NCBI RefSeq assembly: GCF_014205295.1
Contig: NZ_JACHNF010000001.1
Span: 6,572,001-6,636,000 of the forward strand
Source: Kribbella solani
GTDB lineage: Bacteria > Actinomycetota > Actinomycetes > Propionibacteriales > Kribbellaceae
Direction: 5' to 3'
DNA length: 64,000 nucleotides
Each line of letters begins with the position of its first letter. Positions within the stretch are counted from its first letter, which is position 1. The notes beneath the pieces are model-generated. The model was given only the letters and a program-made list of their open reading frames with translations. It was not told where the DNA came from and did not search any database. Both the position numbers and the translations under genes were made by a program. Below are positions 32,819 through 41,521 of this stretch, piece after piece.

Positions 32819-33511
32819 ATGGGACGGGTGTTGGGGCGGCGGGAAGCTTCGGGGGCTGTGGAGGGGGACGGGTGGCGGTTCTTGTTGGGGAGTTTGCAGG
32901 GGGTTGTGGTGGTGGGGGCGTTGGAGCGGGGGGCTCGGTTGGTGGTGGAGGTGGTGGCTGCTTGTGGGGAGGATGCGGGCGGGCATCTTCGGGTTGATGT
33001 TCGGGGGGATCGGGTCGTGTTCACGTTGCAGTCGGTGGAGCGGGCGTGGGTTACCGAGCGGGATGTTGAGCTTGCGCGTTTGATTTCTGGGGTGGTGGCG
33101 AAGGCCGGGTTGGTGCTGGGGCCGGAGATTGGGGTGGGGGCGGGGCGGTCGGTTCAGGTGGTGGAGATCGCGATTGACGCGATGGATATTGCCGGGGTGC
33201 GGCCGTTCTGGAAGGCGGTGCTGGGGTACGCGGATGAGGCGGGGGCTGATGGATCGGAGGACCCGCTGGTTGATCCGGTCGGGCAGGGGCCGGCGGTGTG
33301 GTTCCAGCAGATGGATCGGGAGCGGCCGCAGCGGAATCGGATTCATTTCGATGTTTGTGTTCCGCACGATGAGGCCGAGCGGCGGGTGGAGGGTGCGCTG
33401 GCGGCTGGGGGTCACCTGGTGTCCGCGGAGCGGGCGCCGGCGTTCTGGGTGCTGGCCGACCGCGAGGGGAACGAGGCCTGCGTGACGACCTGGCAGGGGC
33501 GGGACAGCTGA
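32819..33511 (+). CDS. Fusion of pterin carbinolamine dehydratase-like and VOC/glyoxalase-like domains
   Basis: A 230-residue protein from ATG 32819, with GGGAGG upstream. Residues about 15-105 resemble pterin-4a-carbinolamine dehydratase (WRFLLGSLQGVVVV, VVFTLQSVERAWVTERDVELARLI), but the usual catalytic HHP is replaced by AGGH, so activity is doubtful. Residues about 120-228 are a glyoxalase-like VOC domain (VEIAIDAMDIAGVRPFWKAVLGYADEAG, IHFDVCVPHDEAERRV). Function unknown. The coding strand is strikingly G-rich with unusual codon use (many GGG and TTG codons), unlike its neighbours. Confidence 0.75.
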   Translation: MGRVLGRREASGAVEGDGWRFLLGSLQGVVVVGALERGARLVVEVVAACGEDAGGHLRVDVRGDRVVFTLQSVERAWVTERDVELARLISGVVAKAGLVLGPEIGVGAGRSVQVVEIAIDAMDIAGVRPFWKAVLGYADEAGADGSEDPLVDPVGQGPAVWFQQMDRERPQRNRIHFDVCVPHDEAERRVEGALAAGGHLVSAERAPAFWVLADREGNEACVTTWQGRDS

Positions 33512-33773
33512 AGGCGCAGGTCGGTCAGGCGGAGCTGATGGGTCGCTGGAGCTAAGCACGCGGGGTAGCTGAAGCCGAAGGGTCGTCTGGTCGGGCGGTG
33601 CAGGGTGAAGCTGGAGCGCTGGCGTGAACCGATGGGCGGGCGGTGGTCGGGGGATCCGGCGTCTGAGCGGTGAGTTGGGGCCCGTGGCGGGACCACTACC
33701 CGTGCTTAGGTACGTCAGGTGGGGGGGGGTCTAGCGTGGGGGTGGCTGCGGTGTATGGCGGATGGAGGCGGCC

Positions 33774-34727
33774 ATGCAGGGTGACTTGGAGCCCTTGACG
33801 GTTGGGCGGGCGTTGGGGGCTTGGACGCTGGATGTGCCGGTGCTCGTTGGGGTGCTGGTGGTTGGGGGCGTGTACCTGCTGGGCGTACGCCGGGCAGTGC
33901 AGCGCGGTGGTAGCTGGCCGGTGTGGCGCACGGCGGTGTTCTTCGTCGGCGGACTGGGCAGTGTGGTTGTGCTGACTATGTCGTTCCTCGGTGCGTACGA
34001 CCGCGTGCTCTTCTGGCCGTACGCAGTGCAGAACGTGCTGCTACTGGCGCTGACACCCGTGCTGCTGGCGTTCGGCGGTCCGATGCAGCTGATCGCGCTG
34101 AACTTTCCATCGGTCGGGTCGGCGCGCTGGTTGCGCGTACTGACCTTTCCTGCCGTCAGCTCGTTGCTAGGCGCGGCGCTGTTGCCGCTGGTGTATTTCA
34201 CTCCGTACTACCTCGCAGTACTGCAGAACGACGTGCTGCACGAGCTCCTGCGGCTACAGCTTGTACTGGTTGGGTGCCTGTTCTTCTGGCCAATGCTGGG
34301 TGGTGAATCGTTGCCTGAGTGGTGTACGCCGCCGGTGCGGGTGGCGATCGGGTTCCTGGACGGGCTGCTGGATGCACTGCCGGGGATTCTGATCATGACC
34401 AGTCCGGGTGTACTCGCGGCCGGCTACTACCTGTCCGTACGGCACGGGTGGGGGCCGACGCCGCATCAGGATCAGCGGCTGGGTGGCGGCATCATGCTGA
34501 CGCTCGCCGAGATGGTCGGGTTGCCGTTCCTGGCCGGTCAGCTCGTCAGCTGGGTACGCGCCGACCGGGCCGAGGCCGCGGCGGTGGACCGGCGGCTCGA
34601 CCAGGTCGTCGCCGAACGGGTCGCGGCCGGCGAACGCGAGCCCGAGCTGATGCGCCCGTGGTGGGAAACCGAACCGGGTCAGCTCGCCGACAGATTCCGC
34701 CCACGCCGCGACCACCCGGACGACTGA
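33774..34727 (+). CDS. ctaG: Cytochrome c oxidase assembly protein (CtaG-like)
   Basis: A 317-residue membrane protein with about seven transmembrane helices of the caa3_CtaG family. Typical motifs are FLGAYDRVLFWPYAVQNVLLLALTPVLLAFGGP (about 65-100), the intramembrane HELLRLQ stretch, FWPMLGG, and a late ALPGILIMTS. ATG 33774 is preferred because GGAGG lies six bases upstream; ATG 33762 is possible. The family helps insert copper into cytochrome oxidase. A run of nine G lies about 45 bases upstream, where it could affect promoter spacing. Confidence 0.88.
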   Translation: MQGDLEPLTVGRALGAWTLDVPVLVGVLVVGGVYLLGVRRAVQRGGSWPVWRTAVFFVGGLGSVVVLTMSFLGAYDRVLFWPYAVQNVLLLALTPVLLAFGGPMQLIALNFPSVGSARWLRVLTFPAVSSLLGAALLPLVYFTPYYLAVLQNDVLHELLRLQLVLVGCLFFWPMLGGESLPEWCTPPVRVAIGFLDGLLDALPGILIMTSPGVLAAGYYLSVRHGWGPTPHQDQRLGGGIMLTLAEMVGLPFLAGQLVSWVRADRAEAAAVDRRLDQVVAERVAAGEREPELMRPWWETEPGQLADRFRPRRDHPDD

Positions 34728-34758
34728 CCCCAGCCGGCCGACAGGTCAATGGCTGGGG

Positions 34759-37700
34759 CTAGCGGTTGTGGCGCTCGTCGGGTTTGCGTCGCGGGGTGTT
34801 GTTTCCCGCGGCGTGGTTTGTGGGGCTGGTCGAGGCGTCCGGTGTGGGGGTGTCGTGAGCTGTGGAACCGTGCTCTGCAAGGCCCTGGGTGCGGTCCTGG
34901 TGGTGTAGTAGCTGGTGGACCATTCGGCGGAGTTTGTCGTCCTCGTCCAGCGCGGGTTCCGGTGGCGTGTTCGACAGTGCGGGCAGGACCAGCCCCTGAG
35001 GTACGCCGCAATCCCGCCACATCTGATCGGCCTCCGCGAGCGCCTGATCGAACTTCTCCTGTACGTACGCGCGCGACTCCTCCGTACCGTGAACCGCGTG
35101 ATGATCACTCGCGTTCGCGGCCTGGTCGAGTTTCTCCAACGCGATCAGGCGTTCGAGGAGCTGCGGTTTGGCGCCGGGTTCGACGGCCAGGCGACGGATG
35201 GCCAGGGCGGTACCGGCGCGTACCTGACCGGTGATGCCTCCGGTGACTCGTCGGCCGTCGGCGGGGTCGACGGCGCCGAGGTCGGGGAAGTGCTTGCGTA
35301 CACCGTTGCTGTCGGCAATGGATTCGTACTGCTCGATCGCGGACCGGAGTTCCTGGCGTGCCGCGGGTAGTCCGGCCGAGCTGTCGACCTGGGCGGCCCA
35401 GTGGTCGACTCGTTCGAGTGCGTGGATTCGTTCGGGGACAGGCGTTTCGGAAGCGTGGTCGAGCTCAGCCTGGCGTACGGCGGCGCGGACGTGATCGGTG
35501 TACCTCGGCGACGTTTCCGCCGGCGGGTCTGTCGCCGGGCGCGGCGCGCTGTGTTCGACGATCGCTTCGGCCTGGATGGAGAGTTGCGCCAGGAGGTACC
35601 GCGCGACGGCGCGCTGCTTGCGGAGTTCGGTCTGATTGACTGCTTTGAAAGCCTTGTTGGTCTCCAGGGCCTCGTGAACGCGGAGTTCGTGGCGGCGGAA
35701 GAGGAAGCGTGCGGCCGGGGTCGCGCTGATCGTCCCGGTCGCGCCGGCGGCGGTCAGTACGAGGGCGAGATCGGGGATGTCGACGACCAAACCCAGGCCG
35801 ACCGCTCCAGCAACTCCACCGAGCGATCCGGCCGCGGCCTGAACCGCGTACGCCGACCACCCAGCGCGCGCCAACGGCCGCGCCCCAACCGGCGGAGCGG
35901 TAACCGCCGGCAGCTCACGACCGGGCTCACGGCCAGGCTGACGACCGGGCTCATGACCGGCAGTCCCATGACCGGTGGTCTCGGCGGTCGGCTCTCGCCC
36001 GGACGGTTGGTTCGGTGGTGTGCCGGTCAGCGTTTCCAGGTGGTTGGTGAAGTCTCGAAAAGCGCGCAGACGTGGTTCCAGTACGCCGGCGAGCGCGGCT
36101 GCCTGGGCGGCTTCCTGGTGGCCGCGGAGCCAGAGTTTGGCGGCGTCGCGGGCGATTTCGTCCCGGTTCAGGAAGTACTGGTCGCCCATCGCTCCGGTGA
36201 CCGCGCCGAGCAGGCCGGGGCCGGCGGCGCTGAGCAGGCTCTGGACTTGCGGGCTGAGGTGCTCGGCGACCGGGGTCGGGTTGGCGCTCGGCTTGGAACT
36301 GCCGCCGACGAACGCGCGCCGCGCGGTACCCGAGATGTTCTCGATCAGCTGCGAAGACAGGCTGACCGTGTACGGTGGCGCGCCCGGAACGTCCGCGAGA
36401 TCAGGTGCGCCGGGCGTACCCGTACCCGGGGTTCCTTGGTGGTTCGGGGAGAGTTGGTCGAGCCGGCGCTGGAGGTCGGTGAATTCGGCGGCGATGCGGC
36501 TGACGTACAGGTCCGGGTCGGCCAGGCGTACGCGCTCGGTGGCGTCCAGGCGCTTGAGGCGGAACTCGAGTTTTTTCTTGTCCACCAGGCGTTCGGCGAG
36601 CGACTTGGCGAGGGCGGAGGATGCGATCACCATCGCGGTGGACATGGCTGGTACGCCGAGCGGGGTGAGCGCGCCGGCGACGGCGGCCGTGGCGAGAGTC
36701 GGCACCGTGTGGCGGGTGACGTAGTTCCGCCATGCGGTTGCCATAGGCAACTTCTTGGCAGGAGAAGAAGGAAGAGAAGAGGAGGTGGAGAGGGCAGGAG
36801 AAGGAGAAGGAGGGAGAGAAGGGGAGGTGGAGAGGGCAGAAGAAGGGGTCGGTGGTGGGGTGTCGAGTAGGCCGGGGAGGCCGGGGTGGTCTTGTTCGCG
36901 GATCTTGCGTTCGGCGTCGTACGCCGGGCGGCGGCCGTCGATGCGTTGGCGGTCCAGGCGGCGTTCGGTGAACGAACCGACGGCGGCGTTGACGATGGTC
37001 GGGACCGCGATGCCGACGCCGACGAGTGGGTTGCCGGTGAAGGCGGCCGCGGCGGTGCCCATCAGTACGGACGAGACGCCGGAGCTGCCGACCGAGCGGC
37101 CGAAGTAGCCGAGCGGGTCGGCGCGGTCCTCCAGCGGGCGGGTCTGGTTCTTGGCGCGGTCGAGGATCGCGAGCTCGTCGGTGGTCAGCAGGGTGCGCCG
37201 CAGCTCGGCGTTCGGCTGCTCGTCAGCAACACCCATGGTCAGCGCCAACTGCCGGATCTTCTTGTGTACGCCTCTGGCTGCCGACACTGAACCCCGCTCA
37301 GCCATCCGCCCCCGCTGCCGCAGCTCGGCGCGCAATCCGTGGTCGCTCGGTCGCAAGACAGCATCTACATCGGGGGTGCCAGCCGGACCGAACACTCGAT
37401 CGGCCGCGGCATTTCCGGTGGTGGCCCCAGCCAGCGCGCGTACGGTGGCGGCGGACTCGGCGAGGGAGTGGGCGAGGATCGGGGCGATCTCGTTCTCGGG
37501 CAGCCGGTCGGAGAGGGTGAGGACCACGACCGGTACGCCGTTGTCCTCGTCGGTGAGGTCGAGCGAATGTTCGGCGTTCACCCCGGCAGGCAGCGGCGCG
37601 ACGCGTTTGATCAGGCGGTACGCGCCGGCATCCATCAAGTAGACGCCGTTGCCTTCGTCCTGTACCTCGGTCAGGTCGACGGCGAGCTGACTCGGGTCAC

Positions 37701-37803
37701 TCAGCAACCGGGCGGATTCGGTGCTGACCAGGATCCAGCCGGGACGGAAACGCGCGGTCCGGGGCCGCATCCACTCGGCAACTATCTGTCCGCCCTCCAA
37801 CAC
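34759..37803 (-). CDS. Large orphan protein with repeated hydrophobic/coiled modules
   Basis: A 1014-residue protein I cannot assign to a family. An N-terminal beta-rich domain (about 20-125) is followed by four modules, each a Gly/Ala-rich hydrophobic segment (about 238-276, 366-402, 520-540, 650-700) and then a charged helical segment. Low-complexity linkers (Ser/Pro at 318-350, Gly/Arg/Pro at 600-630) separate them, and the tail is disordered and basic. No signal peptide is seen. The GTG start lacks a ribosome-binding site; a predicted promoter places transcription within a few bases of it, so the mRNA may be leaderless. An iron-box-like site overlaps that promoter. Confidence 0.7.
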   Translation of the reverse strand: MLEGGQIVAEWMRPRTARFRPGWILVSTESARLLSDPSQLAVDLTEVQDEGNGVYLMDAGAYRLIKRVAPLPAGVNAEHSLDLTDEDNGVPVVVLTLSDRLPENEIAPILAHSLAESAATVRALAGATTGNAAADRVFGPAGTPDVDAVLRPSDHGLRAELRQRGRMAERGSVSAARGVHKKIRQLALTMGVADEQPNAELRRTLLTTDELAILDRAKNQTRPLEDRADPLGYFGRSVGSSGVSSVLMGTAAAAFTGNPLVGVGIAVPTIVNAAVGSFTERRLDRQRIDGRRPAYDAERKIREQDHPGLPGLLDTPPPTPSSALSTSPSLPPSPSPALSTSSSLPSSPAKKLPMATAWRNYVTRHTVPTLATAAVAGALTPLGVPAMSTAMVIASSALAKSLAERLVDKKKLEFRLKRLDATERVRLADPDLYVSRIAAEFTDLQRRLDQLSPNHQGTPGTGTPGAPDLADVPGAPPYTVSLSSQLIENISGTARRAFVGGSSKPSANPTPVAEHLSPQVQSLLSAAGPGLLGAVTGAMGDQYFLNRDEIARDAAKLWLRGHQEAAQAAALAGVLEPRLRAFRDFTNHLETLTGTPPNQPSGREPTAETTGHGTAGHEPGRQPGREPGRELPAVTAPPVGARPLARAGWSAYAVQAAAGSLGGVAGAVGLGLVVDIPDLALVLTAAGATGTISATPAARFLFRRHELRVHEALETNKAFKAVNQTELRKQRAVARYLLAQLSIQAEAIVEHSAPRPATDPPAETSPRYTDHVRAAVRQAELDHASETPVPERIHALERVDHWAAQVDSSAGLPAARQELRSAIEQYESIADSNGVRKHFPDLGAVDPADGRRVTGGITGQVRAGTALAIRRLAVEPGAKPQLLERLIALEKLDQAANASDHHAVHGTEESRAYVQEKFDQALAEADQMWRDCGVPQGLVLPALSNTPPEPALDEDDKLRRMVHQLLHHQDRTQGLAEHGSTAHDTPTPDASTSPTNHAAGNNTPRRKPDERHNR

Positions 37804-37811
37804 TCATTGAC

Positions 37812-37841
37812 AAGTTAGCCAAGCCTAACCTAAAGCAGTAA
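37812..37841 (-). promoter_or_regulatory. Predicted promoter of the 1014-residue gene
   Basis: On the minus strand TTACTG (37836-37841) and TAACTT (37812-37817) are separated by 18 bases. Transcription would begin about 37805, two or three bases before GTG 37803, which explains the missing ribosome-binding site. Confidence 0.5.
37815..37833. promoter_or_regulatory. Candidate DtxR/IdeR-type iron box
   Basis: On the minus strand TTAGGTTAGGCTTGGCTAA matches the actinobacterial IdeR/DmdR consensus TTAGGTTAGGCTAACCTAA at 16 of 19 positions, the mismatches being three adjacent bases in the right half. It covers the spacer and -10 of the minus-strand promoter and lies 166 bases upstream of the phosphoesterase start on the plus strand. 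Confidence 0.55.
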
Positions 37842-37998
37842 CAGGTAAGATGTACACCGTCCGACCGGACCGCGTCGTCAGCGGTTCACCAAGACGTTGT
37901 CGGGTCAGGGAACGGTGAGTGGTTGCGCCGCCTCGAGCGCGGTGCGGCCGGGGCCGGGTGCTGCCCGGCCCGGCTCGTTCAGAAAGCACAGGTCGACG

Positions 37999-40900
37999 AT
38001 GAAACATCGTTTGACGACGGGGATCGCGGCCGTCGCGGCCGCCGCGACCCTGTGGTCGCTGCCGGCCGTCGGGTACGCCGACGATCACCCGGTCTCCGGT
38101 CTAGCTCTGGTCGACACGACCGAGAAAGTCGGTCCAGGCATCTCCCTCAATCACGTGAAGACCGTCGACCAGCGCGGCTGGGTCGACGCGCAGTACCTCA
38201 CCATCGATCTGGCCGACAAGGCAGTCAGTACCGACCTGTTGACGGCTGGTCCGGTCGCGTCGGGTGGTCCGCTCAGCGTGGCCGCGAACAAGGCCGGCGC
38301 GGTTGCCGGCGTCAACGGTGAGTTCTTCGACATCGGCAACAGCAACGCCGCGCTCGGCGGCGAAGTGCAGAACGGTCAGCTGCTCAAGACCGCGGATGCC
38401 AGCGGCCGGCAGCACGTCGGGGTGAGCAAGGACGGGATCGCGCAACTGGTCGACCTGGCCGTCGACTCGACCGCGACGTTCGCGGGCGCCGACCACAAGG
38501 TGCTGACGATCAACGCGGCCAACGGCGGTGGCGTGCCGGCGAACGGGCTGGTCGCGTACACCCCGATCTGGGGCGAGTACAGCCGCAACCGCGGTTTCGG
38601 GACCGCCGACGTCGCCGAGGTGCTGGTCCAGCACAACAAGGTCGTGTCGGTGACGCCGACCGGTCCCGCCGGTTCCGGCCCGATTCCGGCGGACGGCTTT
38701 TATCTCGTCGGCCGCGACGAGGCCGCCGCTGCGCTGCGGGCGTTGCAGCCAGGCGACGCGGTCACGTTGCACTACGAGCTCGCGGACAACGCGGCCAAGT
38801 CGATGAAGTTCGCGCTCGGTCAGGGCGGCACGATCGTTCGCAACGGACAGGTCGTACCTGGCCTCGACCGGTCGATCGCGCCGCGGACCGCGCTCGGCTT
38901 CAAGAACGGCGGCCGTATGCTCGTGCTCGCGACCTGGGACGGACTGGGCGGCACCGGGAAGGGCGGCGTCGGGATCGACCGCGAGGCCCAGGACCTGGCC
39001 GATCGTGGCATCGAGACCGCCGTCAATCTGGACGGTGGCGGCTCGACGACGATGGTCGCGCGGGCCCTCGGCGCGGACGGCGCGACGGTCCGCAACAATC
39101 CGTCGGACGGCCAGGAGCGCAACGACCCGAACGGCGTCGGCGTCTTCGTCAGCCCTGGCGACGGCAAGGTACACGAGCTGCTGCTGAGCGGCGACGCGGC
39201 CGCGGACGGCGGCCTGAAAGTCTTCCCGGGCATGCACCGCATGTTGACCGCGAAGGCGGTCGACAACCACCTGACACCGGCCGCGATCGACCCGAAGAAG
39301 CTGGTCTGGAAGGCCAACGGCGGCAACATCAAGTACGGCACGCTGACCGCCGGCGGTCGTGGACCGATCACGGTGACCGCGCAGGTCGGCCGGATCAAGA
39401 AGGTGCAGCGGGTCGACGTACTCGGGCCGCTCGCCGCGCTCGAGCTGTCGAACACCCGGCTGTCGTTGTCCGAGGCAACGCCTGCCAACGCGGTGAATGT
39501 CGCGGTCACCGGTCGCGACGGCCAGGGTTACACCGCGCCGATCGACCCGCGGGACCTGAAGCTGGACTACGACCACGGCGTCGTCGACATCCAGGCCGCG
39601 GGCGGCAAGCTGAAGATCACGCCGCTGAAGAATGCCGGCACGATCCTGACGATCTCGGCCGCCGGTCAGGTGGTGAAGCTGCCGATCACCGTCGGCGTCG
39701 AGACCAAGGTCGTGTACGACTTCAACGACGACGTACTGCAGCGGTGGAACAACAACAGCACCGCGGCCACCACTCGCTCGGCGGACCCGGACGGTCTGCG
39801 CATCGACTTCCCCGCGATGCGCAACGTCGGGATCTCCGCGAACGGCGCCGCCAACCGCATTCAGGTACCCGGACAGCCGCTGCGGCTCCGGCTGCGGATC
39901 AAGTCGAGCATCGACGTACCCAGCGGGCTGACCTACGCCGGACTGTTCGACGGCAACGGAAAGTCCCTGGGACTGTACGGATCCGGGCTCAGGGCGGGAC
40001 CGGACTACCAGAACGTCACCTGGACGGTGCCCGCGAACACGGTGTACCCGATCTCGATCTCGTCCTTCCAGGGAATCAACACCGCGGTCGCGCAGCAGAA
40101 GGCCGGTACGTTCGTACTGGACCGGTTCGAGGCCGACGTACCGACGGCGATCGAGCTGCCGGCGCGTCCGGACCTGGTCGCCGACCCACTGGTGTCGGCG
40201 GACGGAAACCTGGCCGGCGGGACGTTCAAGTTCGCGACGCTCTCCGATGTGCAGTTCACCGCCGACAACCCGGCACTCGCGCAGGTCGCGACCGCGGCGC
40301 TGGCCCGGATCCGGAAGACGCGCCCCGACCTGGTCGTGCTCAACGGTGACATCACCGATCGCGGTCTGCCGCAGGACCTTTCGCTGGCGCGCAAGGTGCT
40401 GACCGACGCGGGCTGCGACCTGATTCCGGTCGGCAAAGAACCCGCGCCGAACAGTACGCCGAAGGGCAGCACCCTGCCCTGCTACTACGTGCCGGGTAAC
40501 CACGAGTCGTACGGGCTGAACAACACCCAGTCGGATCTGACCAACTTCACCAACGAGTTCGGGCAGCCGTACCGGACGTTCGACCACAAGGGTACGCGGT
40601 TCGTCCTGCTGGCCAGCGCGCTCGGCACGTTGCGTACGTCGGCCTGGGATCAGCTGCCGATGCTCAAGCAGGCGCTGGCCAGTGCGGCCACCGACCGATC
40701 GATCCGCAACGTGATGGTGTTCGCGCACCACCCGGTGGACGATCCGGAGGAGACGAAGTCCAGTCAGCTCGGTGATCGGGACGAGGTCGCGCTGATCGAG
40801 AAGCTGCTGACGAACTTCCGGAACAGTACCCGGAAGGGCGCGGCGATGGTCGGATCGCACGCGCAGGTCGCGAACGTGCACCGGGTCGAAGGCGTGCCGT

Positions 40901-41400
40901 ACGCGGTGCTTCCGTCGTCCGGCAAGAACCCGTACGGCACGCCGGAACGTGGTGGCTTCACCGGCTGGGTCGACTGGTCGGTGGACGCGCGCCGGCCGGC
41001 CGGCGGGCAGTGGCTCGAGGCGGACGTCCGGGCGTTCGCGCAGTCGATCACGCTCGACACGCCCGCTGCGTTGCGGATCGGTGCGACCACGCGGCTCAGC
41101 GGCAGAATCGTGCAGCCGGAAGGCGTCGGAACCGGTACTCGCGTGGTGCCGCTGCGCTACCCGATTTCGGTGCACTGGAGTGGTTCGCCGAACCTCGCGA
41201 TCGGTTCGGGACCGGCGGTCGTGCTGGCGGCACGGGTGACCGGCAAGGTCGCGGTCCTCGATCCGGTGACGCGGAAACTCACGGCGCTGCGGCCGGGCAA
41301 GGTCACGGTGTCGGTGACGAACGATTCGATGCGCCCGTACACCGGCGGCGCGTCGCTGGCGCCGGTCACCGGCTCGGCGACGATCAGCGTCCAGCGGTAA
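37999..41400 (+). CDS. Secreted NAGPA-type phosphodiester glycosidase fused to a metallophosphoesterase
   Basis: A 1133-residue exported protein from ATG 37999, with a Sec signal peptide cleaved near residue 28. Residues about 90-390 are a NAGPA domain (GVNGEFFDIG near 103, VNLDGGGSTTM near 341), which removes sugar-phosphodiester caps. Residues about 390-730 hold two Ig-like or Big-like segments and a carbohydrate-binding-like beta-sandwich. Residues about 740-1010 are a calcineurin-like phosphoesterase with SDVQF, LNGDITDRG, YVPGNHES, FAHHPVDD and GSHAQ metal-ligand motifs. A C-terminal Ig-like domain ends it. The two catalytic domains could act in sequence on a teichoic-acid-like or glycan phosphodiester. 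Confidence 0.87.
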   Translation: MKHRLTTGIAAVAAAATLWSLPAVGYADDHPVSGLALVDTTEKVGPGISLNHVKTVDQRGWVDAQYLTIDLADKAVSTDLLTAGPVASGGPLSVAANKAGAVAGVNGEFFDIGNSNAALGGEVQNGQLLKTADASGRQHVGVSKDGIAQLVDLAVDSTATFAGADHKVLTINAANGGGVPANGLVAYTPIWGEYSRNRGFGTADVAEVLVQHNKVVSVTPTGPAGSGPIPADGFYLVGRDEAAAALRALQPGDAVTLHYELADNAAKSMKFALGQGGTIVRNGQVVPGLDRSIAPRTALGFKNGGRMLVLATWDGLGGTGKGGVGIDREAQDLADRGIETAVNLDGGGSTTMVARALGADGATVRNNPSDGQERNDPNGVGVFVSPGDGKVHELLLSGDAAADGGLKVFPGMHRMLTAKAVDNHLTPAAIDPKKLVWKANGGNIKYGTLTAGGRGPITVTAQVGRIKKVQRVDVLGPLAALELSNTRLSLSEATPANAVNVAVTGRDGQGYTAPIDPRDLKLDYDHGVVDIQAAGGKLKITPLKNAGTILTISAAGQVVKLPITVGVETKVVYDFNDDVLQRWNNNSTAATTRSADPDGLRIDFPAMRNVGISANGAANRIQVPGQPLRLRLRIKSSIDVPSGLTYAGLFDGNGKSLGLYGSGLRAGPDYQNVTWTVPANTVYPISISSFQGINTAVAQQKAGTFVLDRFEADVPTAIELPARPDLVADPLVSADGNLAGGTFKFATLSDVQFTADNPALAQVATAALARIRKTRPDLVVLNGDITDRGLPQDLSLARKVLTDAGCDLIPVGKEPAPNSTPKGSTLPCYYVPGNHESYGLNNTQSDLTNFTNEFGQPYRTFDHKGTRFVLLASALGTLRTSAWDQLPMLKQALASAATDRSIRNVMVFAHHPVDDPEETKSSQLGDRDEVALIEKLLTNFRNSTRKGAAMVGSHAQVANVHRVEGVPYAVLPSSGKNPYGTPERGGFTGWVDWSVDARRPAGGQWLEADVRAFAQSITLDTPAALRIGATTRLSGRIVQPEGVGTGTRVVPLRYPISVHWSGSPNLAIGSGPAVVLAARVTGKVAVLDPVTRKLTALRPGKVTVSVTNDSMRPYTGGASLAPVTGSATISVQR

Positions 41401-41441
41401 CCCCCGACCGGTCCCTGACCTGCGGAAACGCCGGTCGGGGG
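41401..41441. terminator. Terminator-like hairpin after the NAGPA gene
   Basis: CCCCCGACCGG (41401-41411) pairs perfectly with CCGGTCGGGGG (41431-41441), immediately after the stop codon. The 19-base loop contains the repeated 18-mer CCCTGACCTGCGGAAACG. No T-run follows. Confidence 0.7.
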
Positions 41442-41521
41442 CCGGGCCTCCGGAGCGGGGGAATAGGGTCGGCTCGGGCCGGGGTTGAAGGTTGAGTCCG
41501 AGTGTTCGAGCAAGGAGAACG

